Shown here one piece after another: positions 8,990 through 17,321 of a stretch of 64,000 nucleotides of DNA (position 1 is the first letter of the stretch; every line of letters starts with the position of its first letter). The position numbers and the translations under genes were made by a program. The DNA lies in contig JAUFRC010000001.1 of the NCBI GenBank assembly GCA_030410095.1, positions 1,438,501-1,502,500 on the forward strand, read 5' to 3'. The notes below the pieces were generated by a model, which was given only the letters and a program-made list of their open reading frames with translations, was not told the DNA's origin and made no database searches. The DNA is from Paracoccus cavernae (GTDB lineage: Bacteria; Pseudomonadota; Alphaproteobacteria; Rhodobacterales; Rhodobacteraceae).

Positions 8990-9570
8990 CGACAAATCGC
9001 GACACCTAACCTTGTGCAGTAGACACAAGGCGTGGTCGTTAGATTTTTGTTTCACCGTGTTTTCGAGTAACGATCCGATTTCTTGGCCAACCTGCAGTTC
9101 CAATCCGGTAGCTTGGCCAGCTAATGCGTTTAGGCGGCCTTAGAGATTGCACCAGTAAGATGTGCTAGAGCAGCAGCAGCCATTTCGGGGCTGACGCCCT
9201 CCGGGCGATAATCAGAGCCCCCGCCAGCAATCTGCTGCAAACGCGAAAGAAGTGCAGCCAATGACACCTCACGACCGTCCGCTACCTTCGCGCAAATCAA
9301 CCGACCGACTGTGAAGGCAACCATGTCGGGATTTGTTACGTAGTCTAAATCGCCAAATTGACCAACCAAAGCAACCTCCTAAGGTGTTGAGACAATACTC
9401 TCCTCACGATAGCGATTGGGCATGAATACGCCAGTCGCTTCAAGAATGCTGCGGCTGGCCACATCTCGAACCCGTTAATCCTTGATCCAACCGGACGTTG
9501 TATCGTTTACCTCAACGCTCACCCCTTCGCCCCCAACCTACCGAACCATGCGCAACAGGAACGCTCCAAG
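8990..9570. repeat. Diverged module, copy B
   Basis: Counterpart of 7985-8354, sharing the CCTAAC-TTGT start, a decayed hairpin, CCAGTCGCTTCA, and the tail of a zinc-ribbon gene. It is longer than copy A because a small gene (9130-9369) lies between the hairpin and the CCAGTCGCTTCA mark. Similarity is patchy and judged by eye. Confidence 0.45.
9130..9369 (-). CDS. Small hypothetical protein, TTG start
   Basis: 79 residues, 'MVGQFGDLDYVTNPDMVAFT' to 'MAAAALAHLTGAISKAA'. The start codon is TTG, supported by a perfect AGGAGG five bases upstream on the minus strand (9374-9379). No internal ATG would leave a ribosome site. It is predicted to be soluble and largely helical, with no known motif. 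It lies inside copy B of the repeated module and is absent from copy A. It could be an added cargo gene or the protein that acts on the module's hairpin. Function unknown. Confidence 0.5.
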   Translation of the reverse strand: MVGQFGDLDYVTNPDMVAFTVGRLICAKVADGREVSLAALLSRLQQIAGGGSDYRPEGVSPEMAAAALAHLTGAISKAA

Positions 9571-9728
9571 AACTGATCGCGCGGGATGAGCGGACTGCCG
9601 ACCGGCGCGTAGCGGACATGGCCGCACTCGCACTCGCACTCGCACTCGCACTCGCACTCGCACTCGATGTGGTAGCGATAAGGGAGCGCCTGGGAAGAAG
9701 CCACAGCTGACCGGCTCACCAGCGCCAT
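9475..9728 (-). pseudogene. Decayed zinc-ribbon protein gene with (Glu-Cys)7 insertion
   Basis: The minus-strand reading gives 'ALPYRYHIE', then seven Glu-Cys pairs, then 'CGHVRYAPVGSPLIPRDQ'. After a one-base loss comes 'LLRMVR', a stop, and 'VEVNDTTSGWIKD' to TAA. The end matches the remnant at 8258-8353. The Cys-x-Cys-Gly-His start fits half of a zinc ribbon, and a hexanucleotide microsatellite has expanded exactly there. An internal stop and a frameshift make it a likely pseudogene, unless both are sequence errors. Confidence 0.5.
9624..9665 (+). repeat. (GCACTC)7 microsatellite
   Basis: Seven perfect tandem hexamers. On the minus strand they read GAGTGC, coding Glu-Cys in frame with the zinc-ribbon sequence. 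Because the unit is six bases, slippage would change length without changing frame. Confidence 0.95.
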
Positions 9729-9789
9729 AGCGGAGGACCGGCCTTTGAAAGCGGGCTCACCGGATTGGCAATGCGCCGAACGTCATCGA

Positions 9790-10002
9790 TCACCGTCTGG
9801 GGATGGTCATCTCAACTTCGCCTCGCGCGCGACAGACCTTGCACCGCAGGGCAAACTGTAGATCGCGGATGCGCATGTTTGGCGTCGCGACCGTCCGAAG
9901 GCGAAAGTCGCCCTGATAGATATAGGTCTTGCCGCAGCCGGTGCAACGGATCTGCAACGCCACCCCTTCCGCTATCAGATCTCGAATCGTTATGCCCGCC
10001 AC
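9790..10002 (-). CDS. Small zinc-ribbon-like protein
   Basis: 70 residues from a GTG at 10002; the frame stays open upstream to 10089, so the start is uncertain. It reads 'GITIRDLIAEGVALQIRCTG', with two CxxC pairs ('CTGC' and 'CKVC') about 36 residues apart, as in a four-Cys zinc ribbon, and ends 'GEVEMTIPRR'. The 'IRDLIAEG' opening resembles short alphaproteobacterial proteins that carry one zinc ribbon. It may be related to the two remnants to its left. Role unknown; nucleic-acid or protein binding is possible. No ribosome site stands out. Confidence 0.45.
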   Translation of the reverse strand: MAGITIRDLIAEGVALQIRCTGCGKTYIYQGDFRLRTVATPNMRIRDLQFALRCKVCRARGEVEMTIPRR

Positions 10003-10366
10003 GCCGAGAACATACAGTGAACATGTTAAGAGATCCAGCGGTAGCGATGCGGGGCCTTGCCGCCGTTCGCAGGCGCGGTACAGAAGCAAGCTTGTATGAC
10101 CGCACGATCGCCCCTGGGGCGGAGTGCCAACGGACAGCGTTGCGCCATTACATCATCAAATCGGGCGTGCGGTCACTCAAACGGCGCGCAGTGATCTCAG
10201 ACACGAGGGCCTCGAGTTGGCTGGCTTTTTCATACCAGGGATTGTTAGTGCGATCTGGCTGCGTCATTTGTCGACATGACTTAGATAATTACCTCGTGTA
10301 GACATGCCCCTTATGTCCCGCTAACCTGCAAAAATTTTCTCCAGCCTGTAATTCATGAGGCACATT
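10003..10366. other. Intergenic, no gene recognised
   Basis: No open frame with coding character was found. The A/T-rich part around 10260-10360 probably contains the promoter of the membrane-protein/HlyD pair that follows. Confidence 0.4.
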
Positions 10367-10876
10367 ATGGCGAGTGAAACCGATGTCGCCCACAGCGCGC
10401 CATCTTGGTTTGTAGGACCAGGCGAGACGGACTCTTTGGCATGGATCGCTATTGCAGTACTTTTTCTGGCGATCTTTGGCCTTATTTCCTTGTACGCTGC
10501 ATTTGATCGTTGGGCCGAACATCGCTCAAAGGGCACGCCGCTTGCAAAGACGATTCCTACTATGCTGACGATAGCGCTGATTTACGAGGTGTTCCCAGTT
10601 GACCACTTCAGTCTGCTGTTGCCACTTAGCGCAATCTTAATCTCGCTTATGGCGGATTGGTCACGCTTTCATTCATTGGTAGATGTGCGCACGTTCGTCA
10701 CTGCAGCGGCGGCTCCGACGGAAGCTGAGTCCGCATCTGTCGCACCAAATACAAAGCAAGTTCAAAGTACAACCGCGGCGCCAGAGCCACGGGATTCTGT
10801 TAGTGAAACTGCCGGGACTGAGCTGCAACACGTTGAAGCCACAATTGCCCCTGCCGTACCCGAGAAGGGGAACTGA
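10367..10876 (+). CDS. Membrane protein upstream of HlyD-like gene
   Basis: 169 residues. I chose ATG 10367 because GAGG lies six bases upstream; an ATG at 10355 overlaps that site. Two or three hydrophobic segments are visible: about residues 22-42 ('LAWIAIAVLFLAIFGLISLY'), then 'TIPTMLTIALIYEVFP' and 'LLLPLSAILISLM'. A Pro/Thr/Glu-rich soluble tail follows. It ends three bases before the next gene, so the two form an operon. In enterobacteria a small membrane protein likewise sits beside the HlyD-type gene yibH, but I cannot claim homology. Likely an inner-membrane partner of the HlyD-like protein. Confidence 0.6.
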   Translation: MASETDVAHSAPSWFVGPGETDSLAWIAIAVLFLAIFGLISLYAAFDRWAEHRSKGTPLAKTIPTMLTIALIYEVFPVDHFSLLLPLSAILISLMADWSRFHSLVDVRTFVTAAAAPTEAESASVAPNTKQVQSTTAAPEPRDSVSETAGTELQHVEATIAPAVPEKGN

Positions 10877-10879
10877 ACT

Positions 10880-12076
10880 GTGCTCGAACTGCTGCTGACG
10901 TCTTTCCCAGTCATCATTCGCTACTTCCAGCTCAAGCGACGCGGCGAGGCGATGTCCGTCTGGAACATGAGAACCGCGTTCTTCCTTTGGGGCATCATGG
11001 CCTTTGCCCTGTTCGTGATGATTTTTTACTTCCACCCGAAATCTTACTCGGGTGTGTTACCATTCCGCACGGTCTCGGTGGTGGCCCAGACAAACGGCCC
11101 TGTGACAGAGGTGAATGTCCGCAATGGCCAGCGCGTGTCGAACGGCGACTTGTTGTTTCGGATCGAGAATAGTGCCCAACTTGCGGAGTTGAAGCGGGCT
11201 CAAGTTGGCTTGGAGGCGCTGAAAGCTGACGAGGCCAAGGCAGGAAACCAGCTCTCTGCTGCAGAGGCGAGCGTCGTTGAAGCAGCTGCCTCACTGGAGC
11301 TAACGCGAGAAGACCTGGAACAGGCTACCCTGCTTGCTGATCGCAAGGTTGGCACACAAGATGCGGTTCGCACTCTCCAGGCCGAAGCAACTGTCGGCGA
11401 AGCTCGCCTGGCAGCGGCGCAGGCCCAAATTGCTCTGGTACAGACAGAGCTGAATGACAGCATTCCGGCGAGACGTAAATCCGCTGAGGCCGCGCTGGAG
11501 GCCGCTCAGGCTGCGCTGGACAAAACCGAAGTCCGCAGCTTCACGGACGGTGTGGTAACGCAAATGGTGCTGGGCGCAGGAAGCCCGGCTTCGCAGCTCA
11601 TTCTTAGCCCGGCAATGGTCATCATTCCTGACCGCGATCCAGAGGTTCCGGTACGAATCACAGCGGGCTTTCCCCAAGTGGCTCGCGCGGCGCTTTATGA
11701 AGGAATGCCTGCTGAAATTGCCTGCGGCGCGAATATGGGCCTGACATTCAAAAATAGCGTTTTGCCAGCGCATATATCCTCCATCCAACCTGCGGTCGCT
11801 GCAGGGCAACTTGTTCCTGGCGGACAACTGGTCGAGCCGCGCGCAGCCATGACCCAAGGCTCGCTGCTCGTCTATTTCGAACTGGTTCACCCCGAACATG
11901 CCTCGATCATGCTCGATGGCAGCGGCTGTATCGTCCAAACCTATACCAACAACCTTCCCGGCTTTGGTGGCCATGTTATTTCTGCCACCGGAGTTATTAA
12001 GGCGATCGGCTTACGACTGAAGGTATGGGGAGCGTTGATTTCCGGAATCGGTCTGTCAGGTGGCGGCGGGCATTGA
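10880..12076 (+). CDS. HlyD/EmrA-type membrane fusion protein
   Basis: 398 residues from a GTG start three bases after the previous stop, with 'GAGAAGGGG' upstream. Residues about 30-55 form one membrane anchor ('MRTAFFLWGIMAFALFVMIF'). A biotinyl-lipoyl half follows ('GPVTEVNVRNGQRVSNGDLL'), then a long Ala/Glu-rich coiled-coil hairpin (about 100-215), then the second half ('VRSFTDGVVTQMVLGAGSP') and a beta-barrel region. This is the standard HlyD order and length. Such proteins bridge inner-membrane pumps to the outer membrane. No pump or outer-membrane channel gene is adjacent, only the small membrane protein, as in the orphan YibH/AaeA-like group. Substrate unknown. Confidence 0.8.
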   Translation: MLELLLTSFPVIIRYFQLKRRGEAMSVWNMRTAFFLWGIMAFALFVMIFYFHPKSYSGVLPFRTVSVVAQTNGPVTEVNVRNGQRVSNGDLLFRIENSAQLAELKRAQVGLEALKADEAKAGNQLSAAEASVVEAAASLELTREDLEQATLLADRKVGTQDAVRTLQAEATVGEARLAAAQAQIALVQTELNDSIPARRKSAEAALEAAQAALDKTEVRSFTDGVVTQMVLGAGSPASQLILSPAMVIIPDRDPEVPVRITAGFPQVARAALYEGMPAEIACGANMGLTFKNSVLPAHISSIQPAVAAGQLVPGGQLVEPRAAMTQGSLLVYFELVHPEHASIMLDGSGCIVQTYTNNLPGFGGHVISATGVIKAIGLRLKVWGALISGIGLSGGGGH

Positions 12077-12532
12077 TCGTCGTCGTATCTTCTGTAGAGC
12101 TTTAGCAAGGGCTGGTTTGCCCTATCGTTGTGCCGTGCTTGAACGGTGGCTACGAGGAAGGGCGCATCGCGCTTCGACCGCAGGCAGACGTCCCCGCGCT
12201 CCACTGCATTTGCGAACGGCTAGGCCATGCCCGAGCTTAGACGAATGTCGGTGATGGGCTCCGACGTCGATCTTGCCGTTGCCGATCCTATCTCCCACAG
12301 GCCGGCGGCGGTGGCGGTGGCGGCAGCGATGCAGGAGAGCTTCCATTTGCAGGCACAGCATGGGTGTCAGCCGGAGCTGCCACATGGTCGTCCAGCGGGG
12401 CGGACTGTAGACTTCGCGCCACAAGGCACGAATAGCACCCAAGGACCTCGGGGCTATTCTGTCGACCCAATGCGCCCGCTCATTGGTACATATGCGACAA
12501 GGATGATATGCCGCTCTGGCGGAGGCGCTTTC
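12077..12532. other. Intergenic, no supported gene
   Basis: Open frames exist on both strands. One plus-strand stretch (about 12118-12236) reads protein-like ('VVPCLNGGYEEGRIALRPQA') but has no start or ribosome site. It may be a gene fragment. A GGAGG at 12521-12525 serves the next gene. Confidence 0.35.
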
Positions 12533-13467
12533 ATGACTAACACTACATTTCGGACCAGATGGCGCGTGCTGATCCCGGCAAGCTTGAGCCTGACGGTGTT
12601 CATTCTCATCGCCATTCTGGCTTCTCCCTGCACGAGCTAATGGGCGAGCGGCTGAAGCCTATCTTGACCACTGACCTTATCCGGCAAGTCGCCGGTTCGC
12701 TCTCGCTGTTTGCTGGGGCGCGGCTGATCATGCTGTTTCTGCGTCAACGGCTGCAGATCCGAAGCAAGGGCCAACGGCCCGTTCCGAAGGTGGTCTTGGA
12801 TGTCCTCAGTACGGTGATCTACACGCTGGTCGCCATCGTTAGTTTGTCGCTGTTCCTGCGTGACGACCTCTCTGGACTGTTGACGGGATCGGGGCTGGTC
12901 CTGGCGGTTCTAGGCTTTGCCATCCGCAACGTCGTGGCAGACATTTTCTCGGGCCTCGCGCTCAGCATCGAGGCACCGTTCAGGATCGCCGACTGGATTC
13001 AGATCGACACTTTGGGGCGGGGCCGTGTCGTCGAGATCGGCTGGCGGACCTCGCGCCTGGTCACAAGGGACAGCACCTACATTATTCTGCCAAACAGCCA
13101 GATCTCGCGGCAGAAGATCACCAATTTCAGCGCACCGCGCGAAGAGTATCGTGACGCGATCGAGATGACCCTTCCGGCGGAAATTTCGGTCAGCGAAGCA
13201 CGGAACCTGATAAAGCTGGCACTGCGCGGAGTCAGATCTCTGATCGCGGATCGAAAGACCGATATTCACGTCCTGCGCTATAGCCCGCAGGGCATAACCT
13301 ATCAGGTGAAATATTGGGTCCCCCGACATGATCGGGAAACGGATTGTCGCAACGAGGTCTTCATCGCCATCGACCGCGTCCTTCGAGAGCGCGGCATCCG
13401 CATCGCCATGGCACCACTGAGCCCATTGCCTGAAGCGGATGCGAATGAGGCGCCAGTTAACGACTGA
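12533..13467 (+). CDS. MscS-family small-conductance mechanosensitive channel (frameshifted)
   Basis: About 311 residues. Start ATG 12533 follows GGAGG at 12521. The first 32 codons ('TRWRVLIPASLSLTVFILIA') are a membrane segment. The frame then changes by one base near 12625, where an extra C in a CCC run joins 'AILASP' to 'LHELMGERLKP'. Two more membrane segments follow. Then comes the pore/beta-domain region 'GSGLVLAVLGFAIRNVVADI', followed by 'APFRIADWIQID' and 'ILPNSQISRQKITNFS', diagnostic of MscS. The channel opens on membrane tension to relieve osmotic shock. Monocistronic, in the stress cargo of the island. Likely functional if the indel is an error. Confidence 0.8.
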
Positions 13468-13713
13468 ACGGGCAATGATCTCTTGCAGGCTTTAAATATC
13501 TATAGCAACCCGTGCCTTTTCCGTCGGCTTTCTAAAAATTTCACTTCGTACAGCGAGGATTCTCTGAGCCCGACGGGCGAGCCTATCAGGCACCTTGCCC
13601 CCAATTGTCGAGCAAAGTGGGGCAACTGTGGCGGAGGTGCGGCGTCTGTTATGCGGACAAAGCTGACCTTCGGTATGTCCCTGCCTGCATGGTGATGCGG
13701 CAGGGAATCTCGC

Positions 13714-14853
13714 TTATTCGGCCAAGATGCGGGTGATCAGGTCGTAGGTAGCGCGCACTCGGGCTTCGTTAGGATAATTGCGGTTCGCGAGGACCACGAC
13801 GCCCAAATCCTCGCTTGGCACCATAGCGACGTAGCCACCGAAGCCATTAGTGGACCCGGTCTTGTTCAGGATGACGTCGTGATCGCGCGCCACTTTCATT
13901 TCATCCATCGGTTGAGGTTCAAGGATGAAGTCGTAGCCGTTCCCCTCCACCATTAGTTCCGGATCGACCGGCCAAGTATATGCTTCCCAGATCATTGACT
14001 GCGTGAACAGTCGCGTCTGAAACTGCCCCACCTGTGCGGGCCGCTGCCTCGCGGATCTCGGGCGAGGCATTGCCTTGCGCAAGCTCTACATCCAGCAAAG
14101 TTAGCATGTCGCGGGCCGACGATTTCACGCCATAGGCCTCGTCGTCGAGCACGCCGGGCGTCACGCGGATTGGCGCATTTGTCTTGCGGTCGTAGCCGAA
14201 GGCATAAGAACCCATCGCATCTGCTGGGACATCAACCCATGTGCTCGTCAGCCCGAGCGCGGGAAAGAGGTTCGTTTGCAGAGCATCAGCATAGCTCATG
14301 CCCATCGCGTCGGCAGTAATGTAGCCCAGTAGTCCGATGCTGATGTTGGAATAGCTGCGCGCACCCGGCTCCGGCGACTGCCAGTCCTCCAGCCAATCGA
14401 TGAGCTGATCAACGTCTTTCGCCTCATCCGGCACCTGCAAGGGCAGACCGCCCGAATGGTGCGTTGCAAGATCCGTCAGGGTCAACTCCCCTGCCGCGGA
14501 GCCTTGCAAGGACGGCAGATAACTCGCGACCGGGGCATCGAGCGACACCTGCCCTGTGCCTCGGCCATGGCGGCCAACGTCACGTTGAAGATCTTGCTGA
14601 TGGACCCGAGTTCGAAAAGGGTGTCGGGAGTTACGCTCCGTCGATCCTCGCGCGATGCCAGACCCGTCTGATAGAAGCTGTGCTTTCCGCCATGGGTGAC
14701 GCCCACGATAAGGCCGGGAATATCATATTCCTTGATGGCGCTTTCAAAGGCTGCAGCGGCTTCATCTTCGAGCTGCTGACCGCTGTCTTGCGCGAGTGCT
14801 GGCGTCACCGAGGCCGTCATGAGCAGGATGGAGAGGATCGAAACGTGGTTCAT
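13714..14853 (-). CDS. Class C (AmpC-type) beta-lactamase (frameshifted twice)
   Basis: Periplasmic serine beta-lactamase of about 380 residues. The N-terminus has a Sec signal ending 'TPALA-QD'. All three catalytic motifs survive in order: 'LGSISK' (SxxK nucleophile and general base), 'RSYSN' (YxN), and 'NKTGSTNGFG' (KTG). 'QSMIWEAYTWPVD' matches the AmpC lineage rather than a plain esterase. Two frame changes split it. One is near 14556, where an extra G joins 'AEAQG' to 'VSLDAPVASYLP'; the other is near 14050. Start 14853 puts the signal peptide at the N-terminus; 14865 is an alternative. No ampR regulator is adjacent. Island location suggests transfer. Confidence 0.8.
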
Positions 14854-14964
14854 GTCTTGTCCCATGTGATTTTTGGAGCAGACATAGCCGATCTCAACCG
14901 CAAAGGGCAGACGAGCTGAAGGGTCACATGCCTCAATGTCTGGTTTGGGCTCTTCGCGATCGCG

Positions 14965-15576
14965 CTATACAGTCCGTAGCGTCCCGTCCCGCAGGGGCCG
15001 CTGGAGCGCCTTTGCCTGATCCCATGGCAAACAGAGCCACGCCGCCCATTCGTCCGGTTCGGTCAGGACCACCGGCATTGCTTTGGGATGAATAGCGCCG
15101 ACCTCCGCATTCGGCGGGCAGGTCAGGAAGCCGAACAGATCGTCCACCGTTGCTGTTCTTGACCTTGCGCACCGAGGTCCAGCCCTGAGTCTGGATGCCC
15201 GCGAAGAACATCGGCTGCCCATCGACCGGCACGAACCAGACGGGCCTGTGATCGGCCGCAGGCTCGGAGAAGCGGACCACTGGCACGAGACAGCGATGGT
15301 CCGGTCCGAGCCAGCGCCGCCAATGCGGGCTGCTGGTGTTGCGGATATTGGTCACCCCGGATCGCGCGCGGTCTTGAGGTACATCGGCGGCGTCGGCATG
15401 CCCCATCGGGCCCGTGCCACCGCCAGCTCGTCGCCGTCATGCCGGACGATCGGCGCGGTGCGGTCGGGATAGACATCCTCCGGCCACGGCTCGTTGCCGG
15501 TCAGATCGCGCAGCGGCTCGCGAAATAGCTGCGCGACAAGATCGGCGGACTTCGCGGTCTGGTAGAGGTTGCACAT
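14965..15576 (-). CDS. SOS-response-associated peptidase (SRAP, YedK/HMCES family; frameshifted)
   Basis: About 204 residues. SRAP proteins covalently trap abasic sites in single-stranded DNA through Cys2. The conserved start 'MCNLYQ' is present, so Cys2 is available after Met removal. Further family marks are 'TNIRNTSSPHWRRWL', 'HRCLVPVVRFSEP' (the Glu of this motif is the catalytic acid) and 'AIHPKAMPVVL' (active-site His). The TNIRN/FSEP form differs from the more common ARAE/FYEW form and is an alternative subgroup. The reading frame changes near 15355 and again near 15140. It follows a 25-residue membrane peptide by four bases, and the two share a likely promoter. It is DNA-damage cargo. 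Confidence 0.8.
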
Positions 15577-15580
15577 GGTG

Positions 15581-15658
15581 TCAGAAGACGTTGAAAAAAT
15601 AGAGCAGGATGATCACGAAGATCGGGACGCCGAGCAGCCAAGCAATAATGCCTCTCAT
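15581..15658 (-). CDS. 25-residue membrane peptide
   Basis: 'MRGIIAWLLGVPIFVIILLY' followed by 'FFNVF', a single hydrophobic helix. A good ribosome site (GAGGAGAAAG) ends just before the ATG, and the stop lies four bases before the SRAP start, so it is probably translated and co-transcribed. It resembles short single-helix membrane proteins seen in many proteobacteria near stress genes. Function unknown. Confidence 0.6.
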   Translation of the reverse strand: MRGIIAWLLGVPIFVIILLYFFNVF

Positions 15659-15723
15659 CTCTTTCTCCTCATACACTGATAAGGAAACAACGAGATAGCG
15701 GCGACAAAGTTCACAACATGTCT

Positions 15724-16176
15724 TTAATTAAGCATGACGATTGCGCCATTGAGCAAGGTCGCGAACACAACCCACGCCGCGTAGGGCAGGAACATTAACG
15801 TTGAGGCTGGGTCAACTTTTCTCGCCCGCACGATGAACAGAACAATAGTCGCCAGCAGGAAGAGAATAATGACCAAGCCCAAAGCAGGTTTCTCAGCACC
15901 GAAGAAAGCCGGTGACCACAGAAAGTTGAGAAACATCTGCGTTACCCAAAGTGCCTTTAAGTCCGCCCTCATCGAGATGAACCACGAACGCCAACCCACG
16001 ACTGCTATCAGCACATAAAGCACAGTCCAGACCGGCGCGAATATCCAGTTGGGAGGGTTGAACCAAGGCTTACTCAGACCCGCATACCAAGCTCCCGGGA
16101 CATTCAGATATCCAATGATCAGCCCGAGGCCGACGACGGCAAAAATGAATAATGCCAGATACTTCGAACGAGACAT
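15724..16176 (-). CDS. tspO: TspO/MBR family protein
   Basis: 150 residues with five membrane segments, intact. It has the TspO hallmark 'GLSKPWFNPPNWIFAPVWTV' (W-x-P-P-x-W-x-F-x-x-x-W-T) and 'TQMFLNFLWSPAFF'. TspO is an outer-membrane tetrapyrrole and cholesterol-binding protein. In Rhodobacter it modulates photosynthesis gene expression in response to oxygen through porphyrin export or turnover. The signal is strong and length is typical (about 150-160). The gene is monocistronic, transcribed leftwards towards the SRAP gene with a 65-base gap. A chromosomal TspO is usual in the group; an island copy suggests transfer or duplication. Confidence 0.9.
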   Translation of the reverse strand: MSRSKYLALFIFAVVGLGLIIGYLNVPGAWYAGLSKPWFNPPNWIFAPVWTVLYVLIAVVGWRSWFISMRADLKALWVTQMFLNFLWSPAFFGAEKPALGLVIILFLLATIVLFIVRARKVDPASTLMFLPYAAWVVFATLLNGAIVMLN

Positions 16177-16364
16177 ATGCGCATTCCTTCATTTGGTAGC
16201 TCGTAGATCCTTCCAACCAAGTTACATAGATAAATGTCCACAGGTTGAGGACCGAAATATCGGAATGTATCAAAATCAGGAAAGCAAGTCTTTGCTACCA
16301 GCCTTCCAGACGAGCCCTCACCGTTCTTTCTTCCGCGCTCGTTGTGACGCAGCGCACGGTACCG

Positions 16365-16490
16365 TCATCGTGAATAAGAGAAATACGGCACCCACCAATC
16401 CCACATTTCAGCTTTTTCAAGCGCCAAGGGGAGTGCTAAAAGTAGAGTGCGGCGAGATTCTGCATCGGTAATTGCGATAGTTTTGTTCAT
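16365..16490 (-). CDS. 41-residue hypothetical protein, weak
   Basis: 'MNKTIAITDAESRRTLLLAL' to 'WDWWVPYFSYSR', with AGAGGAG nine bases before the ATG. Trp/Tyr-rich end. Could be the head of a longer gene cut by an indel. No similarity recognised. Confidence 0.3.
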   Translation of the reverse strand: MNKTIAITDAESRRTLLLALPLALEKAEMWDWWVPYFSYSR

Positions 16491-17008
16491 TCGCGGCTCC
16501 TCTGCAACAGGTGGCCATGCGACGACCGTTTCGCGCCCTTAGAATGAAGAAAAGTTTTGTGGGGGTCAATCGCTGGCAGCCGCCTGCCGTTGGTTTCGTC
16601 GCCCAAATTGTGTTCGTACCTGCTCCGATAAAGCAATGTTGTTAAAATCCCGAGCGCTGCCACTTCGAACTACAAGCCTATGTGCCATGTATTCATGCTT
16701 GCGAGTTTACTGCGAGGCTGACTATCGACACTCTGCAAGATCTCTTCTTGCAGGAGACGCGATGGGTAGACCTGTTGGATTGATGGCCATCGCTGCGAAG
16801 TATTTTAAGTCGCTGAATCAATGTAAGAATACTACAACAAATGTAGCGCAGAGCAGCAACGCAACACTGCCGTGCCCCCTTTTCTGACTTTTGACTGTCG
16901 GAAAAAACTCCTGCGCTCACCAAAAGTTCAGAAACCACATAAACTACTATTTATAAACAAAAATAGCCATCTTTCCTAGTCTGACAAAACCCGCTCAAAA
17001 CCGTTTTC

Positions 17009-17034
17009 GGAACCGCTCTGCACTTCCCCCTGTT
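17009..17034 (+). promoter_or_regulatory. EcfG-like (general stress response) promoter before csbD
   Basis: GGAAC at 17009-17013 and TGTT at 17031-17034, 17 bases apart. The alphaproteobacterial EcfG consensus is GGAAC-N16/17-CGTT; the -10 box here has one mismatch. CsbD is a classic member of that regulon, which supports the call. Confidence 0.5.
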
Positions 17035-17075
17035 GTTTCCCCGATTACCGCAATCACACAGCCAAGGAGGAACCC

Positions 17076-17282
17076 ATGAACTGGGACATCATTCAAGGAA
17101 AGTGGGAGCAGCTCAAAGGCGGCGTCAAAGAAAAGTGGGGCGACCTAACCGATGATGAGCTGACGGAAATCTCGGGCAAGCAGGACAAGCTCTCGGGCAA
17201 GCTGCAGGAAAAATACGGCTGGACCAAAGAGCGCGCGAATGAAGAGATCAATCGTTTCTTCGCGGATAAAGACCGCGCGTAA
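17076..17282 (+). CDS. CsbD-family stress protein
   Basis: 68 residues, intact. It reads 'MNWDIIQGKWEQLKGGVKEK', then 'KLSGKLQEKYGWTKERANEE', the CsbD repeat pattern. CsbD proteins are small, charged, helical stress proteins under general stress control; the biochemical function is unknown. Ribosome site AAGGAGG, seven bases upstream. The next gene, a secreted PRC-barrel protein, starts 39 bases after the stop. The pair probably forms an operon driven by the EcfG-like promoter at 17009. Confidence 0.93.
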   Translation: MNWDIIQGKWEQLKGGVKEKWGDLTDDELTEISGKQDKLSGKLQEKYGWTKERANEEINRFFADKDRA

Positions 17283-17321
17283 GAGTGCCCTTGCCCCGTA
17301 AAAGAATTGAGGAGAAATCCG

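Larger units (their letters stand above)
16177..17075. other. Long A/T-rich intergenic region
   Basis: About 900 bases with one weak small gene (16365-16490, minus) and a sigma-factor-like promoter before csbD. No other coding or RNA gene is supported. Confidence 0.45.

Noticed and set aside
9624..9665. CRISPR-like repeat
   Set aside because: Perfect hexamers without spacers: a microsatellite, not an array. No cas genes nearby.
12118..12440. Gene fragment between the HlyD-like and MscS genes
   Set aside because: Some readings look protein-like but none has a start, ribosome site or recognisable family.
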